Below, piece after piece: positions 24,149 to 33,169 of a DNA stretch of 63,857 nt. Position numbers and translations under genes: made by a program. The DNA is taken from NCBI GenBank assembly GCA_003282155.1, contig QBZY01000005.1:1-63857 (forward strand), written 5' to 3'. Numbering within the stretch: the first letter of the stretch is position 1; each line of letters begins with the position of its first letter. A model generated the notes under the pieces. That model was given only the letters and a program-made list of their open reading frames with translations. It made no database searches and was not told the DNA's origin. The stretch comes from Pelagibacteraceae bacterium AG-337-I02 (GTDB taxonomy: Bacteria > Pseudomonadota > Alphaproteobacteria > HIMB59 > GCA-002718135).

Positions 24149-24418
24149 ATGAAAATAATTATGAATGTTAAAATAAATGAAGGATATGCAAAATGGAAAG
24201 ATCTCTTTCTCAGTGTCGATGCACAAAGAGAAAAATATGGAATTAAAGTTTTAGCTTACGGACATCCTAAAGATGATGAATCTATAATTTATCAAGTTTT
24301 AGAAATTGAATCGATGGAGAAAATGCAAGCAGCAATGCAAGATCCAGAATTATCAAAACTAAGAACTGATGCAGGTGTTGATTTAGATAGTCAGGAACTT
24401 GTATTTTTAGTTGAGTAG
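24149..24418 (+). CDS. small soluble protein, paralogue of the gene at 22355
   Basis: An 89-aa protein that aligns over its whole length with the 22355 product: MKII start, GYAKWKDLF for GYEHWKQAF, VLAYGHPKDD for VLAYGHPKEN, and KLRTDAGVDLDSQ for KLRTEAGVDLETQ. It is the last gene of the operon and is followed by a strong double hairpin. It arose by duplication within the operon or from a common ancestor, and the conserved Gly-His-Pro and AGVDL segments may form the pocket. Confidence 0.75.
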   Translation: MKIIMNVKINEGYAKWKDLFLSVDAQREKYGIKVLAYGHPKDDESIIYQVLEIESMEKMQAAMQDPELSKLRTDAGVDLDSQELVFLVE

Positions 24419-24447
24419 ATTTTAACAAAAAACTTAACTATATAATT

Positions 24448-24489
24448 ATGGGGTATAAAGCCCTCTCCACTGAGGGAGTTTTGCCCCAT
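24448..24489. terminator. nested double-stem terminator, probably bidirectional
   Basis: The inner stem is CCCTC (24461-24465) with GAGGG (24472-24476), followed by AGTTTT. The outer stem is ATGGGG (24448-24453) with CCCCAT (24484-24489). It lies between the 3' ends of the small-protein operon and the convergent GMC oxidoreductase gene, so it can serve both. Confidence 0.8.
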
Positions 24490-24521
24490 TAATATTAATT
24501 GATTAGTATTTTTTTAATAAA

Positions 24522-26129
24522 TTAGTAGTTTGATCTCAATAATAAGTCTGTAGCTTTATCTGCTATTGCCATAGCTGGAGCATTTGTATTAGCACCGACA
24601 AGTGTTGGCATCATCGACACATCAAAAACTCTTAAATTTTTTATTCCCTTAACTTCAAGTTTTGTATTTAACACTGCCATATCATCATTATCTTTACCCA
24701 TTTTGCATGTACCAACAGGGTGCCAATTTGTTTTAATCATTTTTTTTGAATAATTAATGAGATTTTCATCTGAATTAATAGATCGACCAGGAACTGTTTC
24801 TTCCAAAACAATATCAGACAATGGTTTTGTTTGAATAACCTTTCTTGCAAGCTTAACGGCATTTAACATAACATTCATATCATCTTCATGACTTAAGAAA
24901 TTTGGATCAATAAGAGGTAAATCTAATGGGTTGGAAGATTGAATTCTAACCTCTCCCCTTGATTTTGGATTCATTAGACAAGATGTAAGAGTTAAACCGT
25001 GATCAGATTTTATACCTTTTGTATCTCTATCGGTATACATTATGGGCACGCAATACAGTTTAATTTTAGGATCTTTTTTATCTTCTAAATTTTCTGGATT
25101 AAAAAAAGAGCAACTATCAACACCTTGAGATCGAACAGGGCCTGAATTAAATAATAAATACTGAATCCCATTTTTTATCATTCGCCATCCTTCATCTTGT
25201 TTATAATAACTATAACCAGATTTTACTCTGGAGATGACAGGTACTTCATGATGGTCCTGTAAGTTTTTACCTACACCATTTAAATTTTCAATTACAGGAA
25301 TATCAAATTCTTTTAATTGTTTTTCCTCTCCTATACCGGAATGCATCAATATTTTAGGTGTAACATAAGCACCAGCAGTTAAAATAATATCAGATGCAAA
25401 ATATTTAGTTGGTTGACCATCTGATATACATTCAACACCAATTGCTTTTTTTTGATCAAGAATAATTTTTGTAACTACAGAATTTGTTTTAATATCTAAA
25501 TTTTTATTATTGGTTTTTGATTGTAAAAAAGCACTGTATACATCGCATCTTTTGCCATTGCCAATGGTGTATTGCATAGTTCCTACACCATATTGATCAC
25601 CATCATTGAAATCATCATTATAAGGCAAACCCATAGCTTGCATTGTTTTGATATATAAGTTCGTTCCTTCCACAATATACCCAGGATCAGAAACTTTTAA
25701 GTTACCTTTTTTTCCATGATATTCATTTTTAATACGTTGATTATTTTCTAGTTTGATAAAATATTTGAGAATCGATTCCCAATTCCATTCACTATCTCCT
25801 GTTTCTTCTTCCCATTTATTATAATCAGATGGTTTACCACGCATATAAACCATACCATTTACCTTAGAACCTCCGCCGAGAGTTTTAGCTTGAGCTATAA
25901 AGTGCTGGCGATTATTTAATTGTTTTTGTGGTATAGATTCATAGAATTTTAAATATGGACTATTTTCTAAACCTTTAATCCAACCTGCTGGCATCGATAA
26001 AAGTAAATTATTTGTTCTAATTCCTTCTTCTAAAATTAAAACAGAAGCACCATGATTAACTAATTTTGCAGCTGTAATAATTCCTGATGTTCCACCACCA
26101 ATTAAAATAAAATCATAATTTTTTGACAT
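24522..26129 (-). CDS. GMC-family FAD oxidoreductase (choline dehydrogenase-like)
   Basis: A 535-aa soluble flavoprotein. The dinucleotide fold is at the start (ILIGGGTSGIITAAKL), the GMC signature near residue 85 (LGGGSKVNGMVYMRG), and the second GMC signature is GAYVTPKILMHSGIG. The C-terminal catalytic region has His in NWHPVGTCKMG and Asn in GANTNAPAMAIADKA. It resembles BetA and alcohol dehydrogenases of the same family. The substrate cannot be set from sequence, since no betaine genes lie nearby. It is convergent with the small-protein operon. Confidence 0.92.
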   Translation of the reverse strand: MSKNYDFILIGGGTSGIITAAKLVNHGASVLILEEGIRTNNLLLSMPAGWIKGLENSPYLKFYESIPQKQLNNRQHFIAQAKTLGGGSKVNGMVYMRGKPSDYNKWEEETGDSEWNWESILKYFIKLENNQRIKNEYHGKKGNLKVSDPGYIVEGTNLYIKTMQAMGLPYNDDFNDGDQYGVGTMQYTIGNGKRCDVYSAFLQSKTNNKNLDIKTNSVVTKIILDQKKAIGVECISDGQPTKYFASDIILTAGAYVTPKILMHSGIGEEKQLKEFDIPVIENLNGVGKNLQDHHEVPVISRVKSGYSYYKQDEGWRMIKNGIQYLLFNSGPVRSQGVDSCSFFNPENLEDKKDPKIKLYCVPIMYTDRDTKGIKSDHGLTLTSCLMNPKSRGEVRIQSSNPLDLPLIDPNFLSHEDDMNVMLNAVKLARKVIQTKPLSDIVLEETVPGRSINSDENLINYSKKMIKTNWHPVGTCKMGKDNDDMAVLNTKLEVKGIKNLRVFDVSMMPTLVGANTNAPAMAIADKATDLLLRSNY

Positions 26130-26205
26130 TAATAATTTTCTTTATTAATTTTTATTTAAAGATCAATATAGTTTTAGTATTTAAAAAGATACAATATAAT
26201 AAATT

Positions 26206-27141
26206 TTAAGTTTTGATAGTAGTTTCACTAACCATTAAATCTTCTCGCTTGTTTTCTCTAATCACAATATAAATACCACTTGAGACAATGAGAAAAATTC
26301 CAATAAATGAATATAAATCTGGAATTTCAGAAAAAATAAAATACCCAAAAATTATCGCAAATATTAGATGAATATATTCCAAAATACTGCAACTCAAAGG
26401 TGAAGCTAATCTATAAGCGCCAATTAAGCTAAACAAACCTAGACCTCCAACTATAGAAATAAAAATTATTATTGCCAATGTTTGATAATCATTAAATATC
26501 CATGGATTACTTAAAATATAAAAAATAGATAAATTAAAATCATAATTATGAATTAAAATACTAATTATACTTGCACCAATAATGGCACCAATATAAACAT
26601 GAAATGTTTGTTGAAATAAGGAATCATTGGTAGCAGTTTTTTTTGCTAAAACCATACTCAAAGAATAAGTGCAAGCTGCAATAATAGGAAAAAACATATA
26701 AACATTAATATTATTAAATTCTGGTTTGATGATAAGAATAGTGCCACTAAAACCAATACAAATAGAAAATAATCTATTTATTCCAAATTTTTTTTTTAAT
26801 ATAAAATAAGAAAAGATAGTCATAAAAAATGGACTCACAAAAAATAAACTAGTAGCTTCTGCTAAACTAATCTGACTCAATGAAATAAAAAACATAGTGA
26901 AACCAAATAAGAAAGTTGAACCTCTAAATATTGCTATATACGGATGAGCTGATCGAAAGGTAATAGGTTGTTTATTATAAGTGAGATAAGCAGCTAGTAA
27001 TAAAAATCCTATAGAGCCTCTAAATACAAGTATCTGTAATAAGGATGCATCAAATATTGTATATTTAATTAAAACATCTTGTGTAAATATAAGTATGACT
27101 CCTACAAGGAGAATAAGAAGACCTTTAATATTATCATTCAT
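26206..27141 (-). CDS. EamA/DMT-superfamily transporter
   Basis: A 311-aa inner-membrane protein with about ten helices in two EamA repeats. The first repeat ends near residue 135 (FSICIGFSGTILIIKP); the second ends near residue 292 (IGIFLIVSSGIYIVI). Motifs such as VFRGSIGFLLLA and FVSPFFMTIFSYFILKK are typical of DMT exporters of amino acids or nucleosides. The substrate is unknown. It may form an operon with the downstream GMC oxidoreductase gene (76-bp gap). Confidence 0.88.
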   Translation of the reverse strand: MNDNIKGLLILLVGVILIFTQDVLIKYTIFDASLLQILVFRGSIGFLLLAAYLTYNKQPITFRSAHPYIAIFRGSTFLFGFTMFFISLSQISLAEATSLFFVSPFFMTIFSYFILKKKFGINRLFSICIGFSGTILIIKPEFNNINVYMFFPIIAACTYSLSMVLAKKTATNDSLFQQTFHVYIGAIIGASIISILIHNYDFNLSIFYILSNPWIFNDYQTLAIIIFISIVGGLGLFSLIGAYRLASPLSCSILEYIHLIFAIIFGYFIFSEIPDLYSFIGIFLIVSSGIYIVIRENKREDLMVSETTIKT

Positions 27142-27206
27142 TATGTTTTTTCTAATAATACTATTTAAGTATTAGTTTAATAAAAAAAGGAGTATTATTA
27201 AATAAA

Positions 27207-27911
27207 ATGATAGAATTTTTTTCAAAGCTAAAAGACAATCGTATTTTTCAATTCTCTGTTGTGATAATTATAATTCTTAATGCTATTTTGATTGGTGCAA
27301 CTACCTATCAATTAGATCCCTTATTTTTAAACACTATTCATTTACTTGATTATGCCATTACCGTTTTCTTTGTTATTGAGATACTCATTCGTTTTATAGG
27401 TGAAAAAGAAAAGAAGAATTTCTTAAAAGATGGTTGGAATGTATTTGATACAATAATTGTTGCTATTTCTCTTATACCAATACCCAATAATTCTAGTTTC
27501 CTAGTTTTACGACTTCTTCGTATATTTAGAGTTTTAAGATTGATTTCTGTTATTCCTGAGTTAAAAAAAATTATTGAAGCTATTCTTGCATCAATTAAAA
27601 GAGTATTTTTTGTAAGTTTGCTTCTTTTTATAATACTTTATATTTACGCCACAATGGGTTCTATTCTTTTTGGAGATGATGATCCAGAGAGATGGGCTGA
27701 TCTGGGTATCTCCCTTATTACTCTTTTCCAGGTTTTAACTTTATCAAGCTGGGAGAATGTTATGTTGCCTATGCAAGCTATATACTGGTGGTCTTGGATT
27801 TATTTTTTTTCTTTTATCTCTATATGCTCAATAACAATTTTAAACCTTGTCATAGCTATTCTTGTTGATGTTGTTAATCATCAGCATGACAATGAGAAAA
27901 ATAATAATTAG
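27207..27911 (+). CDS. BacNav-like voltage-gated cation channel with altered filter
   Basis: A 234-aa six-helix channel subunit. S2 carries Glu58 (FVIEILIRF), S3 carries Asp81 (NVFD), and S4 has Arg102, Arg105, Arg108 and Arg111 in the every-third-residue pattern of voltage sensors. The pore resembles bacterial sodium channels (FQVLTLSSWENVM). The filter reads T178-L-S-S-W-E-N184, whereas BacNav channels usually read TLESW, so the high-field Glu is Ser180 and a Glu appears at 183. S6 contains ILNLVIAILVDVV. No potassium-type TGYG is present. It is 31 bp upstream of another membrane-protein gene. Confidence 0.85.
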   Translation: MIEFFSKLKDNRIFQFSVVIIIILNAILIGATTYQLDPLFLNTIHLLDYAITVFFVIEILIRFIGEKEKKNFLKDGWNVFDTIIVAISLIPIPNNSSFLVLRLLRIFRVLRLISVIPELKKIIEAILASIKRVFFVSLLLFIILYIYATMGSILFGDDDPERWADLGISLITLFQVLTLSSWENVMLPMQAIYWWSWIYFFSFISICSITILNLVIAILVDVVNHQHDNEKNNN

Positions 27912-27942
27912 AGAATCATCAATAAAATAGTAATTATAAATT

Positions 27943-28347
27943 ATGAAAGAAACACTATTTAAACCATTACATTGGATTATGTTAATTCTAATTTCACTTG
28001 ATTTTATTGATACTACCTACCGTATATCTTACGGTTATTTTTCAGGACAAGGTGTTCAGCCGCCTGTTGGAGATTTTAACGTTCAACTTTCAACTTTAGA
28101 TTTTATTGTAAGTATTATCTTTCAGTTAGCAATCGCTTACACAATTTATATGTTGTACAGCATGAAAAAAAGTGGTGGGTATTATTTAGTAGGTTTAAAT
28201 ATTCTTTTTGTGATTTATGGATTTGTTTTAGGCCCATTTAGTACAGTGCCTGCTGGTGAAGTTATTCCATTAATAGCAGGTTTTATGGTCTTCTATATTA
28301 TTTTGGTTATTGGCATACCTTATTTATATTCTGATAAATACGAATAA
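27943..28347 (+). CDS. four-helix membrane protein, function unknown
   Basis: A 134-aa hydrophobic protein with helices at about residues 8-25, 48-70, 80-98 and 108-128. It follows the cation-channel gene by 31 bp on the same strand and is probably co-transcribed with it. An extramembrane loop holds GVQPPVGDFNVQLS. No family is recognised. An accessory role for the channel is only a guess from position. Confidence 0.55.
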   Translation: MKETLFKPLHWIMLILISLDFIDTTYRISYGYFSGQGVQPPVGDFNVQLSTLDFIVSIIFQLAIAYTIYMLYSMKKSGGYYLVGLNILFVIYGFVLGPFSTVPAGEVIPLIAGFMVFYIILVIGIPYLYSDKYE

Positions 28348-28376
28348 GATTTATAAATTATTTTATTAAATATTTT

Positions 28377-28661
28377 TTACAGAAGTATATTTTTGTACTT
28401 TTTCTTAAATTGATTTAATCTTTCTCTTCCATTGAAATCCAATCTATAGGATGTAAATAAATCTTTTTTGGTACCTATATCTTTTTTGGAAACACTAACA
28501 AATTTTAGATCAACATCTTCTACATCATCAATGTTTCTAACAAGTAAGGCTAATTTCCATTCTAATTCTTTACTACGCAGATTTTCTGGAATAGTATCTT
28601 CATTGTCTGAATTATTTTTATTTTGGCTAAATAAATTAGATATATTGTCTAAAATTTTCAT
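28377..28661 (-). CDS. small soluble protein, function unknown
   Basis: A 94-aa charged protein. The N-terminal 30 residues are polar and probably disordered (SQNKNNSDNEDTIPEN). The rest could form one helix (KELEWKLALLVRNI) and several strands (DVDLKFVSVSKKD, FTSYRLDFNGRERLNQF). I do not recognise it. It is convergent with the membrane-protein gene at 27943. Confidence 0.45.
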   Translation of the reverse strand: MKILDNISNLFSQNKNNSDNEDTIPENLRSKELEWKLALLVRNIDDVEDVDLKFVSVSKKDIGTKKDLFTSYRLDFNGRERLNQFKKKYKNILL

Positions 28662-28843
28662 AATTTTAATATAGTTTTTACAATTGAAAGTTCAAATAGA
28701 TTAATTTTATCAGTAAGAACTAATTAATTTTAATAACAATATAAGATTTAATTGAATTGTAACAAATATGTATTATTTAATTATAAGAACGATTTGACTC
28801 TATTGCGGTTCACAAGCAGCTAAAATGAGATACGTATAAAATT

Positions 28844-28880
28844 ATCCTCCCATTAAGAGAAATGGCGAGGATTTTTTTTT
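28844..28880 (+). terminator. strong terminator or attenuator upstream of the 28899 gene
   Basis: ATCCTCCCATT (28844-28854) pairs with AATGGCGAGGAT (28861-28872) with one bulged base and a 6-nt loop, followed by a run of nine or more T. No plus-strand gene lies between it and 28347. It therefore either terminates a short untranslated transcript or acts as an attenuator 19 bases before the next start codon. On the minus strand it may also stop the urease transcript. Confidence 0.75.
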
Positions 28881-28898
28881 GAATAAATGGAGAAAAAT

Positions 28899-29159
28899 AT
28901 GAACTTATGTGTTGTTACAAAAGGAACATTTACAAAAGATGATTATATGGAATTATATAATTACTTTAAAGAAGATATAGCTAAATACACAGATGGTTTT
29001 GATATGGCTTTTGTAAAAGATGGTCATGTTATTAGTATGGCAAATGTTACTGACCAAGATAAATTTTATGCTTTATTTGAAGATCCAAAATCTAAAGAAT
29101 TTGACGCAAAATTTAATAGTACAGACACTGTGTACACTTTAGAGAAGCAAGAATATTAA
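28899..29159 (+). CDS. small ABM-like alpha/beta protein
   Basis: An 86-aa soluble protein. I start it at the ATG at 28899 because GGAG six bases upstream fits; the ATG at 28887 contains that site within its own codons. The order is strand [10 protein letters not shown], helix [19 protein letters not shown], strands [20 protein letters not shown], helix [20 protein letters not shown] and a last strand VYTLEKQE. This resembles the small dimeric alpha/beta barrels in the 22-24 kb operon. A strong terminator precedes it. Its stop overlaps that of ureG on the opposite strand. Confidence 0.65.
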   Translation: MNLCVVTKGTFTKDDYMELYNYFKEDIAKYTDGFDMAFVKDGHVISMANVTDQDKFYALFEDPKSKEFDAKFNSTDTVYTLEKQEY

Positions 29160-29767
29160 ATCCCACCTTGAGAAATTAAGAAGTCAGAAATTTTTTCTAT
29201 TCCATTATTATGTTTCATTTCACCGAAAACATAAGGTAACCCATTTCTGGCTTTCTTTACATCCTGTTCCATTTGATCAATATTAACATTGACATGAGGT
29301 GCTAAATCAACTTTATTAATTACCAACAAATCTGATTTTATTATAGCAGGAGCTTTTTTTCTTGGAATGTCAGCTCCTTGAGCAACATCAATCATATAAA
29401 TTGTTAAATCGACTAACTCTGGACTAAAAGTAGCTGCCAAATTATCACCGCCTGATTCAATAAGTATTAATTCTAAATCAGGAAATTTGCTTTTCATTTC
29501 ATCAACGGCTAGTAAATTAATTGAACAATCTTCTCGGATAGCCGTATGAGGACACCCCCCTGTCTCAACGCCTTTAATTCTTTCCATAGGAATAACTTGA
29601 GCTCTCATTAGATATTCAGCATCTTCAGTTGTATAAATATCATTTGATATAACTGCCATTGAAATTTTATTTGATAAATGACGACATAAAGCTTCTGTTA
29701 AGCTAGTTTTTCCTGTTCCTATTCCACCACCTATACCAACTTTTAATGGACCATTTATATTGTTCAT
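29156..29767 (-). CDS. ureG: urease accessory GTPase UreG
   Basis: A 203-aa SIMIBI-class GTPase that drives nickel delivery to the urease active site. The P-loop is GGIGTGKTS (residues 13-21). The metal-binding Cys-Pro-His is in [36 protein letters not shown] is the switch region, and [10 protein letters not shown] is the guanine-recognition NKxD. It is the last gene of ureDABCEFG and overlaps ureF by ATGA. Confidence 0.97.
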   Translation of the reverse strand: MNNINGPLKVGIGGGIGTGKTSLTEALCRHLSNKISMAVISNDIYTTEDAEYLMRAQVIPMERIKGVETGGCPHTAIREDCSINLLAVDEMKSKFPDLELILIESGGDNLAATFSPELVDLTIYMIDVAQGADIPRKKAPAIIKSDLLVINKVDLAPHVNVNIDQMEQDVKKARNGLPYVFGEMKHNNGIEKISDFLISQGGI

Positions 29768-30399
29768 GTCAAATAAATCCTTGAGTCTAAATTTTCATGT
29801 TTAATTGCAAAAATATCACCGATAAAGAAACTAGTTCCTATATCTTTAAGAGTTAATTGATGTGATTGTTCTAAAAAATTTTGTATTTGGTCAATAGAAT
29901 TAACATTTAATATCTGACCATCTCTTTGTGACATAGGAATATGCTTTACACAAACATTAATTAAATTTGAAATATATGACTGAAGATAAAATTTAATTAA
30001 GTCATCAAATTTTATATTAAAATGAAGAGCTGCTTTGCCAATACAATAAACAAAAGAGGTATTTTCCTCTAATACAAGCTCCCAACTATCTTTCATTATT
30101 TTTCGAAATGAATTACCCATATCAATCATTTCTGTATGTCTTTCTTTTGAAGAGGCACTTGCTAAAATTAAGTCATTAATTTCTTCACCCACATACACAG
30201 ACTTTAAAAAAATATAATCATTTCGAAGACTACCGTAAAATAATAATGCTTCTAAATATTCTTTAACATCATCTTTATTTTTAATTTTATTATCATCTAT
30301 AATTGCTTCCAAACCATGTGAGTATGCGTAGGAACCAACAGGAAAAGATGATGAAAACCATATTTGTAATATTTGTAAAGGATCTTTTATATTTTTCAT
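29764..30399 (-). CDS. ureF: urease accessory protein UreF
   Basis: About 211 aa from the ATG at 30399, one base after the ureE stop. A longer reading from 30465 adds 22 residues that overlap ureE and look non-coding. The all-helical UreF pattern is clear: [25 protein letters not shown] near the start, [10 protein letters not shown], and [10 protein letters not shown] toward the end. UreF bridges UreD and UreG in the urease activation complex. Confidence 0.95.
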   Translation of the reverse strand: MKNIKDPLQILQIWFSSSFPVGSYAYSHGLEAIIDDNKIKNKDDVKEYLEALLFYGSLRNDYIFLKSVYVGEEINDLILASASSKERHTEMIDMGNSFRKIMKDSWELVLEENTSFVYCIGKAALHFNIKFDDLIKFYLQSYISNLINVCVKHIPMSQRDGQILNVNSIDQIQNFLEQSHQLTLKDIGTSFFIGDIFAIKHENLDSRIYLT

Positions 30400-30400
30400 T

Positions 30401-30847
30401 TTAGTGTTTATGACTATGAGTACGTCCCATACCGTAAGCTCCACCTTCAGGTTTAAATTTTTCAAAAACTTTTTTTACATTTCCCTGTAGTTTTAAAATC
30501 ATATTTAAAATTACAGCATCATCTTGAATAAGAATTCTGTTCTCTTCAATTTGACAAGGTAAATGTCTGTTGCCAATATGCCAAATAATATGTTTTAAAT
30601 TGTTACCTGTAATTTCAATCAAATTTTCTTCTTTTGAAACAACTTGAATTAAATTTCCATTTTCTAATTCAAAATAATGACTTTCATCCATACTGACTGT
30701 TTCTTCTAGATTAACTAAAAATTCTGTTCCATTATCTGTTCTTAATTTTTTTCGCCGAATAAATCTTTCTTCATAAGATAAGGTAATTTCATCTAGTATA
30801 TTTTTATCAGCATCTTTGTGATCTGTTATTTTAAAAGCAGTATGCAT
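30401..30847 (-). CDS. ureE: urease accessory nickel chaperone UreE
   Basis: A 148-aa protein with the N-terminal peptide-binding domain (ITLSYEERFIRRKKLRTDNGTEFLVNL) and a C-terminal metal domain. The interface motif HIGNRHLPCQIE contains the nickel-binding His used by UreE dimers. The C-terminus ends GRTHSHKH, a short His-rich tail. It lies 5 bp after ureC and 1 bp before ureF. Confidence 0.95.
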   Translation of the reverse strand: MHTAFKITDHKDADKNILDEITLSYEERFIRRKKLRTDNGTEFLVNLEETVSMDESHYFELENGNLIQVVSKEENLIEITGNNLKHIIWHIGNRHLPCQIEENRILIQDDAVILNMILKLQGNVKKVFEKFKPEGGAYGMGRTHSHKH

Positions 30848-30852
30848 AAATT

Positions 30853-32559
30853 TTAGTACATAAAGTAACGTTGAGCTAAAGGTAATATTTTAGCTGGTTC
30901 ACAGGTAATTAATTCTCCATCTGCCATAACTTCATAAGTTTCTGGATTCACTTCTATTTTTGGACAATAATTATTTAACAACATATCTTTTTTAGAAATT
31001 TTTCTAATATTTTTAACAGGCAATAAAGATTTATTAATTCCAGAATTTTTGAATGAATTTTTATCTATAGACGCTTTACTTACAAAAGTTGCAGTAGATT
31101 GTTCTAATGATTTCCCAAAAGAAGAAAACATTGGTCGTGAATACACTGGCTGTGGTGTTGGAATAGATGCATTCGGATCGCCCATTTGTGAACAAGAAAT
31201 ACTTCCACCTTGCAATACCATTTCAGGTTTAACACCAAAAAAAGCAGTATCCCAAATGACTATATCGGCACGTTTATTCTTTTCAATACTGCCAATATGA
31301 TTGGAAATACCATGGGCAATTGCAGGATTAATTGTATATTTAGCTATATAACGTTTAACACGTAAATTATCATTATCTCCCTTCTCTTCCTTTAATTGTC
31401 CACGTTGTACTTTCATTTTATGTGCTGTTTGCCATGTTCTTATAATAACTTCACCAACACGCCCCATTGCTTGACTATCAGAAGCAATAATTGAAAATGC
31501 TCCCATATCATGCAGTATATCTTCAGCTGCAATTGTTTCTTTTCGAATTCGACTTTCAGCAAATGCTACATCTTCAGGTATTGATTTATCAAGGTGATGA
31601 CAAACCATTAACATATCTAAATGTTCTTCAACTGTATTAATTGTATAAGGTCTTGTTGGGTTTGTTGATGAAGGAATAACATATTCTTCACCACAAACTT
31701 TTATAATATCTGGTGCATGACCTCCACCAGCTCCTTCTGTATGAAACGCGTGAATAGTTCTTCCATTAATTGCTTTAATTGTGCTTTCCACATATCCACT
31801 TTCATTTAATGTATCTGTGTGAATCATAACTTGAATGTCATGTGCATCTGCTACATTTAAACAATTATCAATTGCTGCTGGGGTTGTACCCCAATCCTCA
31901 TGTAATTTTAGTGAACTTGCGCCAGCAATAATTTGTTCTTCAAGAGCTTGAGGTAATGAACTGTTTCCTTTTCCCGCAAAAGCTAAGTTCATAGAAAAAG
32001 CATCAGCTGATTGTATCATTTTCTCTATATGCCATGGTCCAGGTGTAACTGTAGTCGCCAAAGTACCATGTGCTGGACCAGTTCCACCACCCAACATAGT
32101 TGTTATACCTGAATGAAGTGCATCGTCTATTTGCTGAGGACAAATAAAATGAATATGACTATCAAATCCGCCAGCTGTTATAATTTTACCTTCTCCAGCA
32201 ATTATTTCTGTTCCAGGTCCAATTATAATATTTACATTTGGTTGAGTATCTGGATTTCCTGCTTTTCCAATTTCATTAATTAAGCCATCTTTAATCCCAA
32301 TATCAGCTTTATAAATTCCATTTACATCAACAATTAAAGCGTTTGTTATAACTGTATCAACAGATCCGTCTTTGCGAGATACTTGAGATTGTCCCATTCC
32401 ATCTCGGATAACTTTACCTCCACCAAATTTTACTTCTTCACCATAAGTTGTGAAATCTTTTTCTACTTCAATAAAAAGTTCAGTGTCAGCAAGTCTAATT
32501 TTATCACCGGTTGTTGGACCATACATATCAGCATAAGCATCTCTGTTTATTTTTTTCAT
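30853..32559 (-). CDS. ureC: urease alpha subunit UreC
   Basis: A 568-aa catalytic subunit that hydrolyses urea to ammonia and carbamate. All metal and active-site residues are present, offset by one from Klebsiella numbering: His135 and His137 (SHIHF), carbamylated Lys218 (LKLHEDW), His247 (MIHTD), His273, flap Cys320 with His321/His322 (MVCHHLD), and Asp361. It is full length and should be active. ureB overlaps its start by one base, so the core subunits are made together. Confidence 0.99.
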   Translation of the reverse strand: MKKINRDAYADMYGPTTGDKIRLADTELFIEVEKDFTTYGEEVKFGGGKVIRDGMGQSQVSRKDGSVDTVITNALIVDVNGIYKADIGIKDGLINEIGKAGNPDTQPNVNIIIGPGTEIIAGEGKIITAGGFDSHIHFICPQQIDDALHSGITTMLGGGTGPAHGTLATTVTPGPWHIEKMIQSADAFSMNLAFAGKGNSSLPQALEEQIIAGASSLKLHEDWGTTPAAIDNCLNVADAHDIQVMIHTDTLNESGYVESTIKAINGRTIHAFHTEGAGGGHAPDIIKVCGEEYVIPSSTNPTRPYTINTVEEHLDMLMVCHHLDKSIPEDVAFAESRIRKETIAAEDILHDMGAFSIIASDSQAMGRVGEVIIRTWQTAHKMKVQRGQLKEEKGDNDNLRVKRYIAKYTINPAIAHGISNHIGSIEKNKRADIVIWDTAFFGVKPEMVLQGGSISCSQMGDPNASIPTPQPVYSRPMFSSFGKSLEQSTATFVSKASIDKNSFKNSGINKSLLPVKNIRKISKKDMLLNNYCPKIEVNPETYEVMADGELITCEPAKILPLAQRYFMY

Positions 32560-32867
32560 TACAATTTACCCATTACTTTCTTATTAAAACCAAATATCTT
32601 TCTATCTCCAGTTATTGGAATTAATGAAACATCTTTTGATTGACCAGGTTCAAATCTTACAGCTGTTCCTGATGGAATGTCTAAACGCATACCGTTTGAT
32701 TTTTTTCTATCAAATTTTAAATATTCATTAGTTTCAGCAAAATGATAATGGCTTCCTACTTGTATTGGTCGATCACCACTATTTGAAACCTTTAATGTAA
32801 TTGAATTTCGATCATCATTTAAATTAATATCACTGTTTTGTTTTGTTATTACTTCTCCTGGTTTCAT
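32559..32867 (-). CDS. ureB: urease beta subunit UreB
   Basis: A 102-aa structural subunit of normal length. MKPGEV at the start, the strand [17 protein letters not shown] in the middle, and the C-terminal [25 protein letters not shown] are standard UreB sequence. The gene shares single bases with ureA upstream and ureC downstream (stop and start overlap), giving tight coupling. Confidence 0.98.
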   Translation of the reverse strand: MKPGEVITKQNSDINLNDDRNSITLKVSNSGDRPIQVGSHYHFAETNEYLKFDRKKSNGMRLDIPSGTAVRFEPGQSKDVSLIPITGDRKIFGFNKKVMGKL

Positions 32868-33169
32868 TATCTAATCGGTTTATGAACGGTTACTAATTTT
32901 GTACCATCAGGAAATGTTGCTTCTACCTGCACTTCTGGTATCATATCTTGAATCCCATCCATACAATCTTCTTTTTTTACTACGTGCGCACCTGTTTCCA
33001 TTAACTCTGATACCATTTTTCCATCTCTTGCACCTTCTATGACAAAATCTGTAATCAACGCTATAGCTTCTGGATAATTAAGTTTAACACCTCTTTCTAG
33101 ACGCTTTCTGGCGACATCAGCTGCCATGCTGACCATTAATTTATCTTTTTCTCTAGGTGTTAATTTCAT
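32867..33169 (-). CDS. ureA: urease gamma subunit UreA
   Basis: A 100-aa structural subunit. [27 protein letters not shown] and [22 protein letters not shown] are diagnostic for UreA. The three subunits are separate genes (A, B, C), the usual proteobacterial form, not the fused Helicobacter form. It follows ureD directly. Confidence 0.98.
   Translation of the reverse strand: MKLTPREKDKLMVSMAADVARKRLERGVKLNYPEAIALITDFVIEGARDGKMVSELMETGAHVVKKEDCMDGIQDMIPEVQVEATFPDGTKLVTVHKPIR

Noticed and set aside
27207-27911. Potassium channel
   Set aside because: There is no TGYG/TGYGD filter; the pore resembles BacNav channels.
28690-28880. Riboswitch upstream of 28899
   Set aside because: The possible leader is short and I recognise no known aptamer; only the terminator is supported.
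31049-31300. Plus-strand ORF inside ureC
   Set aside because: It is a shadow of ureC, which is unambiguous on the other strand.
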